Assembly (NCBI RefSeq): GCF_042682745.1
Contig: NZ_JBHUIO010000023.1
Coordinates: 1-63,835, forward strand
From: Tumebacillus_A lipolyticus
GTDB lineage: Bacteria; Bacillota; Bacilli; Tumebacillales; Tumebacillaceae
DNA length: 63,835 bases
Direction of reading: 5' to 3'
A model generated the notes under the pieces. The model saw only the letters and a program-made list of their open reading frames with translations. It was not told the origin of the DNA and did not search any database. The translations under genes were made by a program, and so were the position numbers. Shown here in pieces: positions 7,378 through 15,050 of this stretch (the stretch's first letter is position 1; each line of letters begins with the position of its first letter).

Positions 7378-8106
7378 GTGAAACTGCCTTGGAAGATCGG
7401 CGCCGTCTCGGTCGCAATCATTCTCGTTTTTGCCACGCTCGGTGGCTGTGGCTCGCAAGCTGAAAAGAGTCGCGGCTCTCAGGAGACGGATGCCAAGGCG
7501 CAATATAACGAAACGAAGCAGATGGTGTTGGACATTCTGCACACCCAAGAGGGCATGGATACGCTCAAAGACATCGTTCGGGACCCCCAGTTTAAGCGCT
7601 CGCTCGCCATCAACGAAGCGGACGTGCAGGTGGCGATGTTAAAGGCGCTCACCGATGGATCTGCGCACGCCTCGCTCGAAGAGCAGATGCGCAATCCGAA
7701 ATTTGCATCTGCTCTCGCCAAGACTTTCAAAAAGGACAATGAGAAAGTGCTCAAAGACCTGATGAAAGATCCTGAGTATCAGGAGATGATGCTCACCTTG
7801 CTCAAGTCCCCCGAGTTCGCCCGCAACCTCTATGACGTGATGAAAACGCCAGAATATCGCAAGCAGACGATGTCGATCATGACCCAGTCGCTGCAAAATC
7901 CAGAATTCCGTTTGCTGTTTATGGATCTGCTAAAAGAGGCGATCCGCGAAGGCACCGCTGAGCGCACACCGAATGAGAAGAAAAAGGCGGGGCAAGAGGA
8001 GGGCGGAGACAAAAAGAAAAAAGAAGGAGAAAAGGAGAAGAAGGAAGGCGACGAAAAGCAGGGCGAGCAGGAAGGCAGCTCGGAAAAGGAGCAGAGCAGC
8101 GAGTGA
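7378..8106 (+). CDS. gerD: GerD germination lipoprotein
   Basis: The protein has 242 residues, with a signal peptide ending in the lipobox-like TLGGC. The central helical region is rich in DPQF/NPKF/DPEY repeats (about 55-185), typical of GerD. In spores GerD sits at the inner membrane and is needed to cluster nutrient receptors into the germinosome. The last 45 residues or so are a very charged Lys/Glu tail, which makes this version longer than the roughly 185-residue Bacillus protein. The start is a GTG at 7378 with AAAGGA 11 bases upstream. A SigG-like promoter precedes it. Confidence 0.9.
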   Translation: MKLPWKIGAVSVAIILVFATLGGCGSQAEKSRGSQETDAKAQYNETKQMVLDILHTQEGMDTLKDIVRDPQFKRSLAINEADVQVAMLKALTDGSAHASLEEQMRNPKFASALAKTFKKDNEKVLKDLMKDPEYQEMMLTLLKSPEFARNLYDVMKTPEYRKQTMSIMTQSLQNPEFRLLFMDLLKEAIREGTAERTPNEKKKAGQEEGGDKKKKEGEKEKKEGDEKQGEQEGSSEKEQSSE

Positions 8107-8140
8107 TCGCCCGCAGCCTGTTGATCAAGCGCTGCAACAG

Positions 8141-8181
8141 AAAAGACCGTGGCTTCCCCTCATGGGTGCTCACGGTCTTTT
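8141..8181. terminator. Bidirectional terminator between gerD and mrp
   Basis: AAAAGACCGTG (8141-8151) and CACGGTCTTTT (8171-8181) form a perfect 11-bp stem with a 19-base loop. It lies between the converging gerD and mrp genes. Confidence 0.85.
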
Positions 8182-8205
8182 CCCCGTTGTGCGCCTGCAA
8201 CTCGC

Positions 8206-9285
8206 TTATTTGGTGTACGGCTCGGTCATCGCTTGATCCAAAACTTTTCGACCGATCGTCTTCGCCAGCCTCGCATACGCTTCGCCCTGCGGCGAGTCAG
8301 CCTGATAGAGACCGTCGCCCGTCTCATTGACCGCCCCGATCGGAATCTGCACGAGCACGTCCGTCTTCAGCTCTAGCGCGAGACGCTCGCCGCCACCTTT
8401 GCCGAAGATGTAATGCTTCTGCCCGGCCGTTTCGAAGAACGACATGTTTTCGACGACGCCCAAGATCTCATGCTGAGTCTGGATCGCCATCGTGCCAACT
8501 CGTGCTGCCACCTCTGTCGCGTTAAACTGCGGGGTCGTGACGATGATCTCCTTGCTCTTCGGCAACATCTGATGCACGTCGAGCGCCATGTCGCCTGTGC
8601 CCGGCGGCATATCGAGCAGCATGATGTCGATGTCGCCCCAATGCACCTCTGCGAAGAAGTTGCGCATCATCTTGCCAAGCATCGGCCCCCGCCAGATCAC
8701 CGGGCGATTGTCCGGCACAAAAAAGTGCATCGAGATGATCTTCACGCCTTCTGCCACGACGGGCAACAGCATGTTGTCGATCAGCGTGGGCTTTTGATCG
8801 CGCACCCCAAAGATGCCCGGGATCGAGAAGCCGTAGATGTCCGCATCGATGATCCCGACGCGGTAGCCCATGCGTGCCAGCGCCACAGCCAAGTTGGCGG
8901 TGACGGTCGATTTGCCGACTCCGCCTTTGCCCGAAGCGACGGCGATAAACTGCGTGGTCGCTTCCGGATCGAGCAGCGGCGGCGTCCCCTGTTCCGGTCG
9001 TCCTCCGCGGAGCACATCGCGAAACTTGGCGCGCTCCTCATCGGTCATCGTCCCCAGCGTCAAATCGAACGTTTTCAGCCCTTCCACACCGGAGAGCGCC
9101 TCGCGCACATCCCCGTCGATCTTGTTGCGCAGCGGACAGCCTGCGATCGTCAGAACCACTTCGACCTTCGCATGATCGCCGGTGATCTCCACGTTGCGAA
9201 CCATGCCCAGTTCCACGATGCTTTTATGTACTTCAGGGTCTTGTACCGGACGCAGCGCATCCAGAATCGCCTGTTTTGTCAGCAT
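8206..9285 (-). CDS. salA: Mrp/NBP35-family P-loop ATPase (SalA)
   Basis: This 359-residue protein has an N-terminal MIP18/DUF59 domain (about 1-90) followed by a Mrp ATPase domain whose deviant Walker A motif is SGKGGVGKST. Family members carry and transfer iron-sulfur clusters. In B. subtilis the orthologue at this locus, SalA (YbaL), also represses scoC. The usual CxxC of cluster-carrying Mrp proteins is not obvious here. The ATG at 9285 has GGAGGTG 8 bases upstream. It lies downstream of the lipoprotein gene and cwlD on the same strand, with gerD converging. Confidence 0.9.
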   Translation of the reverse strand: MLTKQAILDALRPVQDPEVHKSIVELGMVRNVEITGDHAKVEVVLTIAGCPLRNKIDGDVREALSGVEGLKTFDLTLGTMTDEERAKFRDVLRGGRPEQGTPPLLDPEATTQFIAVASGKGGVGKSTVTANLAVALARMGYRVGIIDADIYGFSIPGIFGVRDQKPTLIDNMLLPVVAEGVKIISMHFFVPDNRPVIWRGPMLGKMMRNFFAEVHWGDIDIMLLDMPPGTGDMALDVHQMLPKSKEIIVTTPQFNATEVAARVGTMAIQTQHEILGVVENMSFFETAGQKHYIFGKGGGERLALELKTDVLVQIPIGAVNETGDGLYQADSPQGEAYARLAKTIGRKVLDQAMTEPYTK

Positions 9286-9316
9286 ATTGCCACCTCCATC
9301 AGTTTCCACAAGACCT

Positions 9317-9325
9317 AGTATACCA
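9317..9325 (-). promoter_or_regulatory. Candidate extended -10 promoter of salA
   Basis: On the minus strand TGG-TATACT forms an extended -10 element about 32 bases before the salA start. No good -35 is seen. Confidence 0.35.
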
Positions 9326-9333
9326 TACCTGCA

Positions 9334-9822
9334 CTAGTGCGTTTCGATCCGCCCAGGCGCTTTGAGCAGCATTTTCTGCTCGTGCTCCTGCCCGTCCTCG
9401 CTCCATTTTACCGTATACTCTCGCAGTTCTTTGGAGAGCAGCTGATAGTGAGCGCCGACGCCTGGAGCTAGGGTGATCGGCTTCTGTGCGGGCGTGACCT
9501 GCTGGTCGCGAGACAGCCCGATTGCGGTCAGCTCCTCCCCGCCCTTGGTGCTGAACACGCGCACCTCCTGTGCATCCGCCTGCCCCCGATTGACAAACAC
9601 CAGATAGGGATACACCGACTGCTCCTCCATCAGCACCAACTCCGCCTGCGCAGGCTTTGTCTCCGCCTGTTGATCTGCTGCTGGCGAACACCCGATCAGG
9701 CTGACCAGCAATACAAAACAGGCGACCCAACCGCCCATCCCCTGCGCTCTTTTTATCCATCCTCCGCTTTCAAACGTGCTCGACCTGTGCACTGCATGAT
9801 CGCTGCTGCGTTTCTTCCGCAT
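9334..9822 (-). CDS. Uncharacterised lipoprotein
   Basis: The protein has 162 residues, with an unusually long charged N-terminal region (about 30 residues), one hydrophobic segment and the lipobox SLIGC, then about 110 residues exported to the membrane surface. The mature part (VFVNRGQADAQEVRVFS and similar) looks beta-rich, and I recognise no family. The ATG at 9822 has AGGAGG upstream; a second ATG 28 codons in would give a standard signal peptide. It sits between cwlD and salA, where I recall no such gene in B. subtilis, so a spore-envelope role is only a guess by context. Confidence 0.72.
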   Translation of the reverse strand: MRKKRSSDHAVHRSSTFESGGWIKRAQGMGGWVACFVLLVSLIGCSPAADQQAETKPAQAELVLMEEQSVYPYLVFVNRGQADAQEVRVFSTKGGEELTAIGLSRDQQVTPAQKPITLAPGVGAHYQLLSKELREYTVKWSEDGQEHEQKMLLKAPGRIETH

Positions 9823-9870
9823 CTCGATAAGCCTCCTATCAGATCCCCTGCCCGCGTTGCACATCCCGCT

Positions 9871-10593
9871 CTACCTGTTCGCGTAGTAGGAGAGAATCCC
9901 CTTATACACGCCAAGCGCCAACTTCTGTTGATAGCTCGTCGTCTGCAACTGCAACGTTTCGTCCGGATTGGACAAAAACCCAAGCTCGACCAATACGCCC
10001 GGCTTGTTTGCCTGTTTGAGCAAGTAGAGATCTTCGCGCTTTTTCACATTCCGCGAGTTGTCGATCGTCTCGCCGAGCGCCGCTTGGATCAGCTCCGCCA
10101 GCTGCTTGCTCTCTGGAAACTCAGAATCATAGAGCGTGTGCGCACCTGTCGACTTGGACGATAAAAACGCATTGCAATGCAGCGAGATAAAGAGGGTCGC
10201 ATCCGACTCGCGAATGATGCGAGCCCGCTCTTTTAAGTCTTCACCTTTCCGACGGCTATAACCCTTCGTCTGTTCCTCCGCAAGGTCGCGATCCTCTTCT
10301 CGAATCATGATCACATGCGCGCCGCCTTGTTGCAAGTAATCGCGCAGGCGCTTTGCCACCTGGAGCGCAATCTCCTTTTCCAACACGCCGGTCTTGCTGA
10401 CCGCTCCCGGATCAACACCGCCATGACCTGCATCGATCACGATCACCTGCCCGTTCAACGGCAAGGTCCAAGAAAGCGAAGAGGGCTCCGTCAACCATTG
10501 ACCGATCCCCACATAAAGTCCGAACGAGCCGACCAAGAAAAGAGCGACCAAGACGCCAAACCTCCACACTGGCATCTTCCCAATTTTTCGCAC
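9871..10593 (-). CDS. cwlD: CwlD, spore cortex N-acetylmuramoyl-L-alanine amidase
   Basis: The protein has 240 residues: a signal-anchor helix (about 12-30) followed by an Amidase_3 domain. The zinc ligands are visible: His in DAGHGG, Glu in VLEKEI and His in SLHCN; the catalytic Glu is in VELGFLSN. With PdaA, CwlD makes the muramic-delta-lactam of spore cortex, the mark recognised by germination lytic enzymes. The start is a GTG at 10593 with GGAGGG 7 bases upstream. As in Bacillus it lies after rplM-rpsI, separated by a terminator, so it probably has its own sporulation promoter, which I could not place. Confidence 0.93.
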   Translation of the reverse strand: MRKIGKMPVWRFGVLVALFLVGSFGLYVGIGQWLTEPSSLSWTLPLNGQVIVIDAGHGGVDPGAVSKTGVLEKEIALQVAKRLRDYLQQGGAHVIMIREEDRDLAEEQTKGYSRRKGEDLKERARIIRESDATLFISLHCNAFLSSKSTGAHTLYDSEFPESKQLAELIQAALGETIDNSRNVKKREDLYLLKQANKPGVLVELGFLSNPDETLQLQTTSYQQKLALGVYKGILSYYANR

Positions 10594-10633
10594 CCGCCAT
10601 CCCTCCTTCCATCAGAAGGATATGCGGACAGGC

Positions 10634-10669
10634 AGAAAAAAAGAAGGATACCCAAAGGGTACCCTTCTT
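10634..10669 (-). terminator. Terminator of rplM-rpsI
   Basis: A 7-bp outer stem (10641-10647 with 10663-10669) and a 5-bp inner stem close an AAA loop. A run of seven T follows on the minus strand, 20 bases past the rpsI stop. Confidence 0.92.
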
Positions 10670-10688
10670 GAAGCCGTTCGGCCCGAAA

Positions 10689-11084
10689 TTAACGCTTGGA
10701 GAATTGCGGAGCGCGACGAGCAGCTTTGAGACCGTATTTTTTACGCTCTTTCATACGCGGGTCACGAGTCAGGAAGCCTGCCTTCTTCAGAGAACCACGC
10801 AGTTCCGGATCAGCTTTCAGAAGCGCACGGGAGATACCGTGACGGATCGCGCCAGCTTGACCGGAGAAGCCGCCACCTTGAACGTTGCAGAGTACATCGT
10901 ACTTGCCGATCGTCTCAGTCAGGTTGCCCGGCTGTTTTACGATCAACTTCAGGGTTTCCAAACCACCGAAGTATTCGTCCATGGTGCGTTTGTTGATGAT
11001 AACGTTCCCTTCACCCGGTACGAGACGTACGCGAGCTACAGAGTGTTTACGACGACCAGTGCCCCAGTATTGAACTTGTGCCAT
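10689..11084 (-). CDS. rpsI: 30S ribosomal protein S9 (uS9)
   Basis: The protein has 131 residues and the full S9 fold. It keeps the basic tail ending in PQFSKR, whose terminal residues contact the anticodon loop of P-site tRNA. The start AUG follows AGGAGG at good spacing. It is co-transcribed with rplM (18-bp gap), and a strong hairpin terminator follows. The conserved N-terminal YWGTGRRKHSVARV segment is intact. No oddities are seen. Confidence 0.98.
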   Translation of the reverse strand: MAQVQYWGTGRRKHSVARVRLVPGEGNVIINKRTMDEYFGGLETLKLIVKQPGNLTETIGKYDVLCNVQGGGFSGQAGAIRHGISRALLKADPELRGSLKKAGFLTRDPRMKERKKYGLKAARRAPQFSKR

Positions 11085-11102
11085 TGAGTGCTAACCTCCT
11101 TC

Positions 11103-11537
11103 TTACTTCGATTCCCACGGAATCGGGTTTTGTGCAGCATGCGGATGCTCAGAACCAGCGTATACGCGCAGCTTGGTCAGCTGCTTCGCGCCCAAAGAGT
11201 TATGCGGAAGCATCCCTTTGATCGCGTAGGTCAGCACACGCTCCGGCTTGGTAGCCAGCATTTGAGCTGCGGAGGTTTCTTTCAGACCGCCCGGATACAT
11301 CGAGTGACGACGGTAGATCTTAGCGTGCAGTTTTTTACCGGTGAAAACAACCTTTTCCGCATTGATGAGGATAACGAAATCCCCAGTGTCGATATGCGGG
11401 GTGAATTCCGGTTTATGTTTACCGCGAAGGATAGAAGCAACTTCACTTGCAAGACGACCGACAGTTTTGCCTTCAGCGTCGATGATGTACCATTTGCGTT
11501 CCACAGCGCCTGGTTTCGCCATGTACGTTGTACGCAT
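11103..11537 (-). CDS. rplM: 50S ribosomal protein L13 (uL13)
   Basis: The protein has 144 residues, starting MRTTYMAKPG and including the characteristic WYIIDAEGKTVGRLAS segment. L13 is an early-assembling 23S rRNA-binding protein. GGAGGG lies 8 bases before the ATG. It is the first gene of the rplM-rpsI operon. An excellent promoter lies at 11620-11648, and the leader between them folds into a long-range stem like the L13 autoregulatory leader of Bacillus. Upstream truA is on the same strand but appears to be a separate unit. Confidence 0.98.
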   Translation of the reverse strand: MRTTYMAKPGAVERKWYIIDAEGKTVGRLASEVASILRGKHKPEFTPHIDTGDFVILINAEKVVFTGKKLHAKIYRRHSMYPGGLKETSAAQMLATKPERVLTYAIKGMLPHNSLGAKQLTKLRVYAGSEHPHAAQNPIPWESK

Positions 11538-11562
11538 AGGATATTCCCTCCTGAAACTTGTT

Positions 11563-11611
11563 GTATTTTAATAGCCGGGGCTAGTGGGAATTAGCAAGGG
11601 CTGTAAAATAC
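11563..11611 (-). promoter_or_regulatory. Putative L13 autoregulatory leader RNA
   Basis: GTATTTTA (5' in the transcript) pairs perfectly over 8 bp with TAAAATAC (11604-11611 with 11563-11570). The stem closes a GC-rich internal region 26 bases before the rplM start. Position and a closing stem fit the Bacillus L13 leader; no covariance test was possible. Confidence 0.6.
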
Positions 11612-11619
11612 CAATGTCA

Positions 11620-11648
11620 ATTGTACTTTGGATAGGATAAAATGTCAA
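11620..11648 (-). promoter_or_regulatory. Sigma-A promoter of rplM-rpsI
   Basis: TTGACA, 17 bases and TACAAT on the minus strand, starting 7 bases after the truA stop codon. Confidence 0.88.
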
Positions 11649-11654
11649 GACAAA

Positions 11655-12392
11655 TCAATCATACAACACTTCCCACATGGTGAGGCCGTGAGCGGGCGCA
11701 GTCACGCCCGCCCGCTTGCGGTCACAAGCTTGCAGGATCGCCGGAATCTGATCGGGAGAGATCTTGCCCCGTCCGACTTCTAGCAAAGTCCCGACGATGA
11801 TCCGCACCATGTTGTAGAGAAATCCTTCCCCACGGCAGGTCACCGACAGCAGGTGTCCTTCCTCTTTCAGATCGACTGCGGTAAGCGTCCGCACTTTATC
11901 CTCGACCGGTGTATTCGCTGCACAGAAACTGGTGAAATCATGACGACCCGGAAGATGAGCGGCCGCTTCGATCATCCGCTCGACGCACATCTGATACGGA
12001 TAGTGGTAGCTGTACATCCGCAAGAAAACGTCAGGATAGGCTCCACGATCGATCAGATAGCGATAGACCTTCCCCCGCGCGTTAAAGCGAGCATGCCAGT
12101 CTTCAGGCACCTCTTCCGCAGCAGTCACGACCAGATCGTTTGGCAATTTGACATTGCAGACGATCGGCCATTTCTCCACCGGCACTCGCGAGCTGGTGTG
12201 AAAGTTGACCACCTGTCCGCGCGCATGTACCCCCGCATCGGTTCGCCCCGAGCCGATGATCGAAACCGGATGACCGACCACCTCTTCCAGACGCCCCTGT
12301 AGCGCACCTTGTACCGTGCGCAGATTCGGCTGAGTCTGAAAGCCATGAAACTCGGTTCCATCATACGAGATCGTCAGTTTGATATTCCGCAT
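11655..12392 (-). CDS. truA: tRNA pseudouridine(38-40) synthase TruA
   Basis: The protein has 245 residues. The catalytic aspartate lies in GSGRTDAGVHARGQV, the family signature. TruA isomerises uridines 38-40 in the anticodon arm of many tRNAs. The ATG at 12392 follows CGGAGGGACT; the ORF is open further upstream but that stretch is the rplQ terminator. It lies directly between rplQ and rplM. In B. subtilis three ECF-transporter genes separate rplQ from truA; they are missing here. No promoter fits between the terminator and the gene, so truA probably depends on read-through. Confidence 0.96.
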   Translation of the reverse strand: MRNIKLTISYDGTEFHGFQTQPNLRTVQGALQGRLEEVVGHPVSIIGSGRTDAGVHARGQVVNFHTSSRVPVEKWPIVCNVKLPNDLVVTAAEEVPEDWHARFNARGKVYRYLIDRGAYPDVFLRMYSYHYPYQMCVERMIEAAAHLPGRHDFTSFCAANTPVEDKVRTLTAVDLKEEGHLLSVTCRGEGFLYNMVRIIVGTLLEVGRGKISPDQIPAILQACDRKRAGVTAPAHGLTMWEVLYD

Positions 12393-12420
12393 AGTCCCTC
12401 CGCGCGCACCGTTCGTAATC

Positions 12421-12453
12421 AAAAACGAGGTTTGCACTGTCAGCAAACCTCGT
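12421..12453 (-). terminator. Terminator after rplQ
   Basis: ACGAGGTTTGC (12425-12435) and GCAAACCTCGT (12443-12453) make a perfect 11-bp stem with a 7-base loop. TTTTT follows on the minus strand. It ends the rpsJ-to-rplQ transcript 28 bases before truA. Confidence 0.92.
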
Positions 12454-12461
12454 GAAAAACA

Positions 12462-12824
12462 TTATACGAGTTCGAGGTACACCATCGGTGCACCGTCACC
12501 GCGGCGCGGGCCGATCTTCATGATGCGGGTGTAGCCGCCTTGACGATCTGCAAAGCGCGGTGCGATCTCGGAGAACAGCTTTTGAACCACATCTTGGTTC
12601 GTAGCTTGATCTGCGATTTCTGGGCGAACGAACGATGCGACTTGACGACGAGCGTGCAGGTCACCACGCTTCGCCAGCGTGATCAACTTCTCAGCAACCG
12701 AACGGAGTTCCTTCGCTTTCGCTTCGGTCGTTTGGATGCGCTCATAGATAAACAGGTCGGTTACCTGGCTCCGGAACAGTGCCTTACGGTTGCCGGAACG
12801 ACGGTTCAACTTTCTGTATGCCAC
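12462..12824 (-). CDS. rplQ: 50S ribosomal protein L17 (bL17)
   Basis: The protein has 120 residues, starting MAYRKLNRRSGNRKALFRSQ, the bacterial L17 signature. L17 lies near the polypeptide exit tunnel on the solvent side of 50S. It is the last gene of the long ribosomal cluster, 51 bp after rpoA, and a perfect terminator hairpin begins 8 bases after its stop. Length and ends are standard (GAPMVYLELV at the C-terminus). Confidence 0.98.
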   Translation of the reverse strand: MAYRKLNRRSGNRKALFRSQVTDLFIYERIQTTEAKAKELRSVAEKLITLAKRGDLHARRQVASFVRPEIADQATNQDVVQKLFSEIAPRFADRQGGYTRIMKIGPRRGDGAPMVYLELV

Positions 12825-12875
12825 GTTGTTTCCCTCCTCCTCAACGATATCAGGTGTTGCTCTACAGAGATGTGA

Positions 12876-13820
12876 TTACTCCTCGTTGCGGAGTCCCAAG
12901 TTCAGCTCAGCGAGCTTCTCTTGAACTTCCTCAAGCGACTTGCGTCCCAAGTTGCGGACTTTCATCATCTCTTCTTCTGTTTTTGAACAGAGCTCTTGAA
13001 CCGTGTTGATGCCAGCACGCTTCAAGCAGTTGTAGGAGCGAACCGAAAGTTCCAGTTCTTCGATCGTCATCTCGAGAACTTTCTCTTTCTTGTCATCTTC
13101 CTTCTCGATCATGATCTCCGTATCGCGAGCTTTATCGGTCAGGCCTACAAACAACATCAGGTGCTCTGTAAGGATCTTCGCACCCAGACTCACCGCTTCG
13201 TCAGGTCGAATGCTTCCGTCCGTCCAGACCTCGAGGGTCAGCTTGTCGTAGTTGGTTACCTGTCCGACGCGAGTGTTCTCTACGGAGTAGTTCACGCGTT
13301 CAATCGGCGTGTAGATGGAGTCGATCGGGATGACGCCAATCTCCATGTCTTCTTTCTTGTTACGGTCTGCCGGAACATAACCGCGTCCACGGTTCGCCGT
13401 AATCTCCATGAAGAGCTTTCCGCCTTCGGCCAAATTGGCGATGTGCAGGTCTTGGTTGAGTACGTCAACGTCCGAATCCACACGAATATCGCCGGCGGTG
13501 ACCGCGCCCGGTCCCTCCGCGTCGATCGTCAGCGTTTTCTCCTCGTCGGAATGGATTTTGAGCGAAAGCCGTTTGAGATTCAAGATGATCTCTGTTGTAT
13601 CTTCGACAACGCCCGGAATGGTGGAGAACTCGTGAAGCACCCCTTCAATCTTCACGCTGGTCGCAGCAGCGCCAGGCAGAGAAGAGAGCAGGATGCGACG
13701 CAGAGAGTTCCCCAGGGTGGTGCCATAGCCACGCTCAAGCGGCTCCACCACAAACTTCCCGTACGTTCCAGCTTCGTTGACTTCAACAGTCTCGATTCTC
13801 GGCTTTTCAATTTCAATCAT
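12876..13820 (-). CDS. rpoA: RNA polymerase alpha subunit
   Basis: The protein has 314 residues. The N-terminal domain (about 1-230) dimerises and assembles beta and beta-prime. After a charged linker, the C-terminal domain (about 245-314, with ELSVRSYNCLKRAGINTVQEL split across its first helices) binds UP-element DNA and activators. The length equals that of Bacillus alpha. It lies between rpsD and rplQ, the standard alpha-operon position, so its level is coupled to ribosome synthesis. The start MIEIEKPRIE matches the family. Confidence 0.98.
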   Translation of the reverse strand: MIEIEKPRIETVEVNEAGTYGKFVVEPLERGYGTTLGNSLRRILLSSLPGAAATSVKIEGVLHEFSTIPGVVEDTTEIILNLKRLSLKIHSDEEKTLTIDAEGPGAVTAGDIRVDSDVDVLNQDLHIANLAEGGKLFMEITANRGRGYVPADRNKKEDMEIGVIPIDSIYTPIERVNYSVENTRVGQVTNYDKLTLEVWTDGSIRPDEAVSLGAKILTEHLMLFVGLTDKARDTEIMIEKEDDKKEKVLEMTIEELELSVRSYNCLKRAGINTVQELCSKTEEEMMKVRNLGRKSLEEVQEKLAELNLGLRNEE

Positions 13821-13906
13821 TCACGTAACCCTCCTTCTCGACAACTCGAACATTCCGGTGAGACTTGCGCAGCTGAGGGTGATAGTCTGCCGAGTACACT
13901 CAAATC

Positions 13907-14533
13907 TTAGCGAGAGTAAAGTTCGACGATCATTTGTTCTGCAACTGGAACGTCGATTTCGTCACGAGACGGAACGCGAACGATGCGCGCAGACTTGGTG
14001 TTCAGGTCTCTCTCGAGCCACGCGACCACCGCTTTGGATTCAGCAGACTCCAAGAGTTCCTTCACGCGAGGATTCTCTTGCGAATTATCAGCAAAAGCGA
14101 TGACGTCGCCCGCCTGCGTCAGATAGGACGGGATGTCGACACGCTTGCCGTTCACGAGGATGTGGCCGTGTTTTACGATCTGGCGAGCTTCCGGACGGGA
14201 AGCTGCAAAACCGGAGCGGAACACGACGTTATCCAGTCGGCTTTCCAGAATCTGCAACAGGGTTTCGCCAGTGATACCCTTGCGGCGGTTAGCTTCTTCG
14301 TAGTAGGCGCGGAACTGCTTTTCGAGAACGCCGTATACGCGACGTGCTTTTTGCTTCTCGCGCAACTGTGTACCGTACTCCGATACTTTTTTACGAGCTT
14401 GCCCGTGTTGGCCAGGCGCATAAGCACGGCGGTCGATAGCACATTTGTCGGTGTAGCAACGTTCGCCTTTCAGATACAGTTTCAGACCTTCGCGGCGGCA
14501 AAGGCGGCAAACGGAACCGGTGTATCTTGCCAT
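13907..14533 (-). CDS. rpsD: 30S ribosomal protein S4 (uS4), zinc-ribbon form
   Basis: The protein has 208 residues. Near the N-terminus are C-x2-C (CRLC) and two further cysteines (ERCYTDKC), so this is the zinc-containing C+ form. The S4 RNA-binding domain follows at about 98-160. S4 nucleates 30S assembly and is a translational repressor in many bacteria. The ATG at 14533 follows GGAGGTG. In B. subtilis rpsD sits alone elsewhere on the chromosome; here it lies between rpsK and rpoA, the more common bacterial order. An 8-bp hairpin lies in the upstream gap. Confidence 0.97.
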   Translation of the reverse strand: MARYTGSVCRLCRREGLKLYLKGERCYTDKCAIDRRAYAPGQHGQARKKVSEYGTQLREKQKARRVYGVLEKQFRAYYEEANRRKGITGETLLQILESRLDNVVFRSGFAASRPEARQIVKHGHILVNGKRVDIPSYLTQAGDVIAFADNSQENPRVKELLESAESKAVVAWLERDLNTKSARIVRVPSRDEIDVPVAEQMIVELYSR

Positions 14534-14587
14534 TCTAGTATTGACACCTCCTGTTAGAAACATACTCTCTTGCCAAAGTTTGCCCTC

Positions 14588-14610
14588 TCTCTTCTCACAG
14601 ACAGAAGAGA
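14588..14610 (-). promoter_or_regulatory. Stem-loop in the rpsK-rpsD gap
   Basis: TCTCTTCT and AGAAGAGA form a perfect 8-bp stem with a 7-base loop, about 55 bases before rpsD. No T-run follows, so it is not a terminator. It could be part of an S4-binding site or a processing site. Confidence 0.4.
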
Positions 14611-14620
14611 AGCGCCAACG

Positions 14621-15031
14621 TTATACGCGGCGGCGCTTCGGCGGACGGCAACCGTTGTGCGGGATCGGAGTGACGTCTTTGATCATCGAAACTTCGAGAC
14701 CTGCAGCTTGCAGGGAACGAATCGCAGCTTCACGACCAGAGCCCGGACCCTTTACGAACACTTCGCAAGACTTCATGCCATGCTCCATCGCAACTTTAGC
14801 AGCAGACTCTGCTGCCATTTGAGCTGCGAACGGGGTCGACTTACGGGAGCCTTTGAAGCCTTGGCCGCCAGCAGTAGCCCAAGAGATCGCGTTGCCTTGG
14901 ATGTCGGTGATGGTTACGATCGTATTGTTGAAAGTCGACTTGATGTGAGCTACGCCAACTTCAACATTTTTACGGTCACGACGTTTGGTGCGGGTAGCAA
15001 CACCCTTACCGCGTCCTTTCACTTTTGCCAT
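14621..15031 (-). CDS. rpsK: 30S ribosomal protein S11 (uS11)
   Basis: The protein has 136 residues. It carries the conserved PHNGCRPPKRRRV tail and the central FNNTIVTITD and GSRKSTPFAAQ segments. S11 lies on the 30S platform beside the mRNA exit. It is 19 bp downstream of rpsM and upstream of rpsD. The N-terminus (MAKVKGRGKGVATRTKRRDRK) is basic and slightly longer than the common 129-131-residue form. No other oddity is seen. Confidence 0.98.
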   Translation of the reverse strand: MAKVKGRGKGVATRTKRRDRKNVEVGVAHIKSTFNNTIVTITDIQGNAISWATAGGQGFKGSRKSTPFAAQMAAESAAKVAMEHGMKSCEVFVKGPGSGREAAIRSLQAAGLEVSMIKDVTPIPHNGCRPPKRRRV

Positions 15032-15050
15032 GAGTCAGTTTCCCCCCTTC

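Noticed and set aside
10594..10680. SigE/SigG promoter for cwlD
   Set aside because: CATATCCT resembles a SigE -10, but no -35 lies at proper spacing; not reported as a feature.
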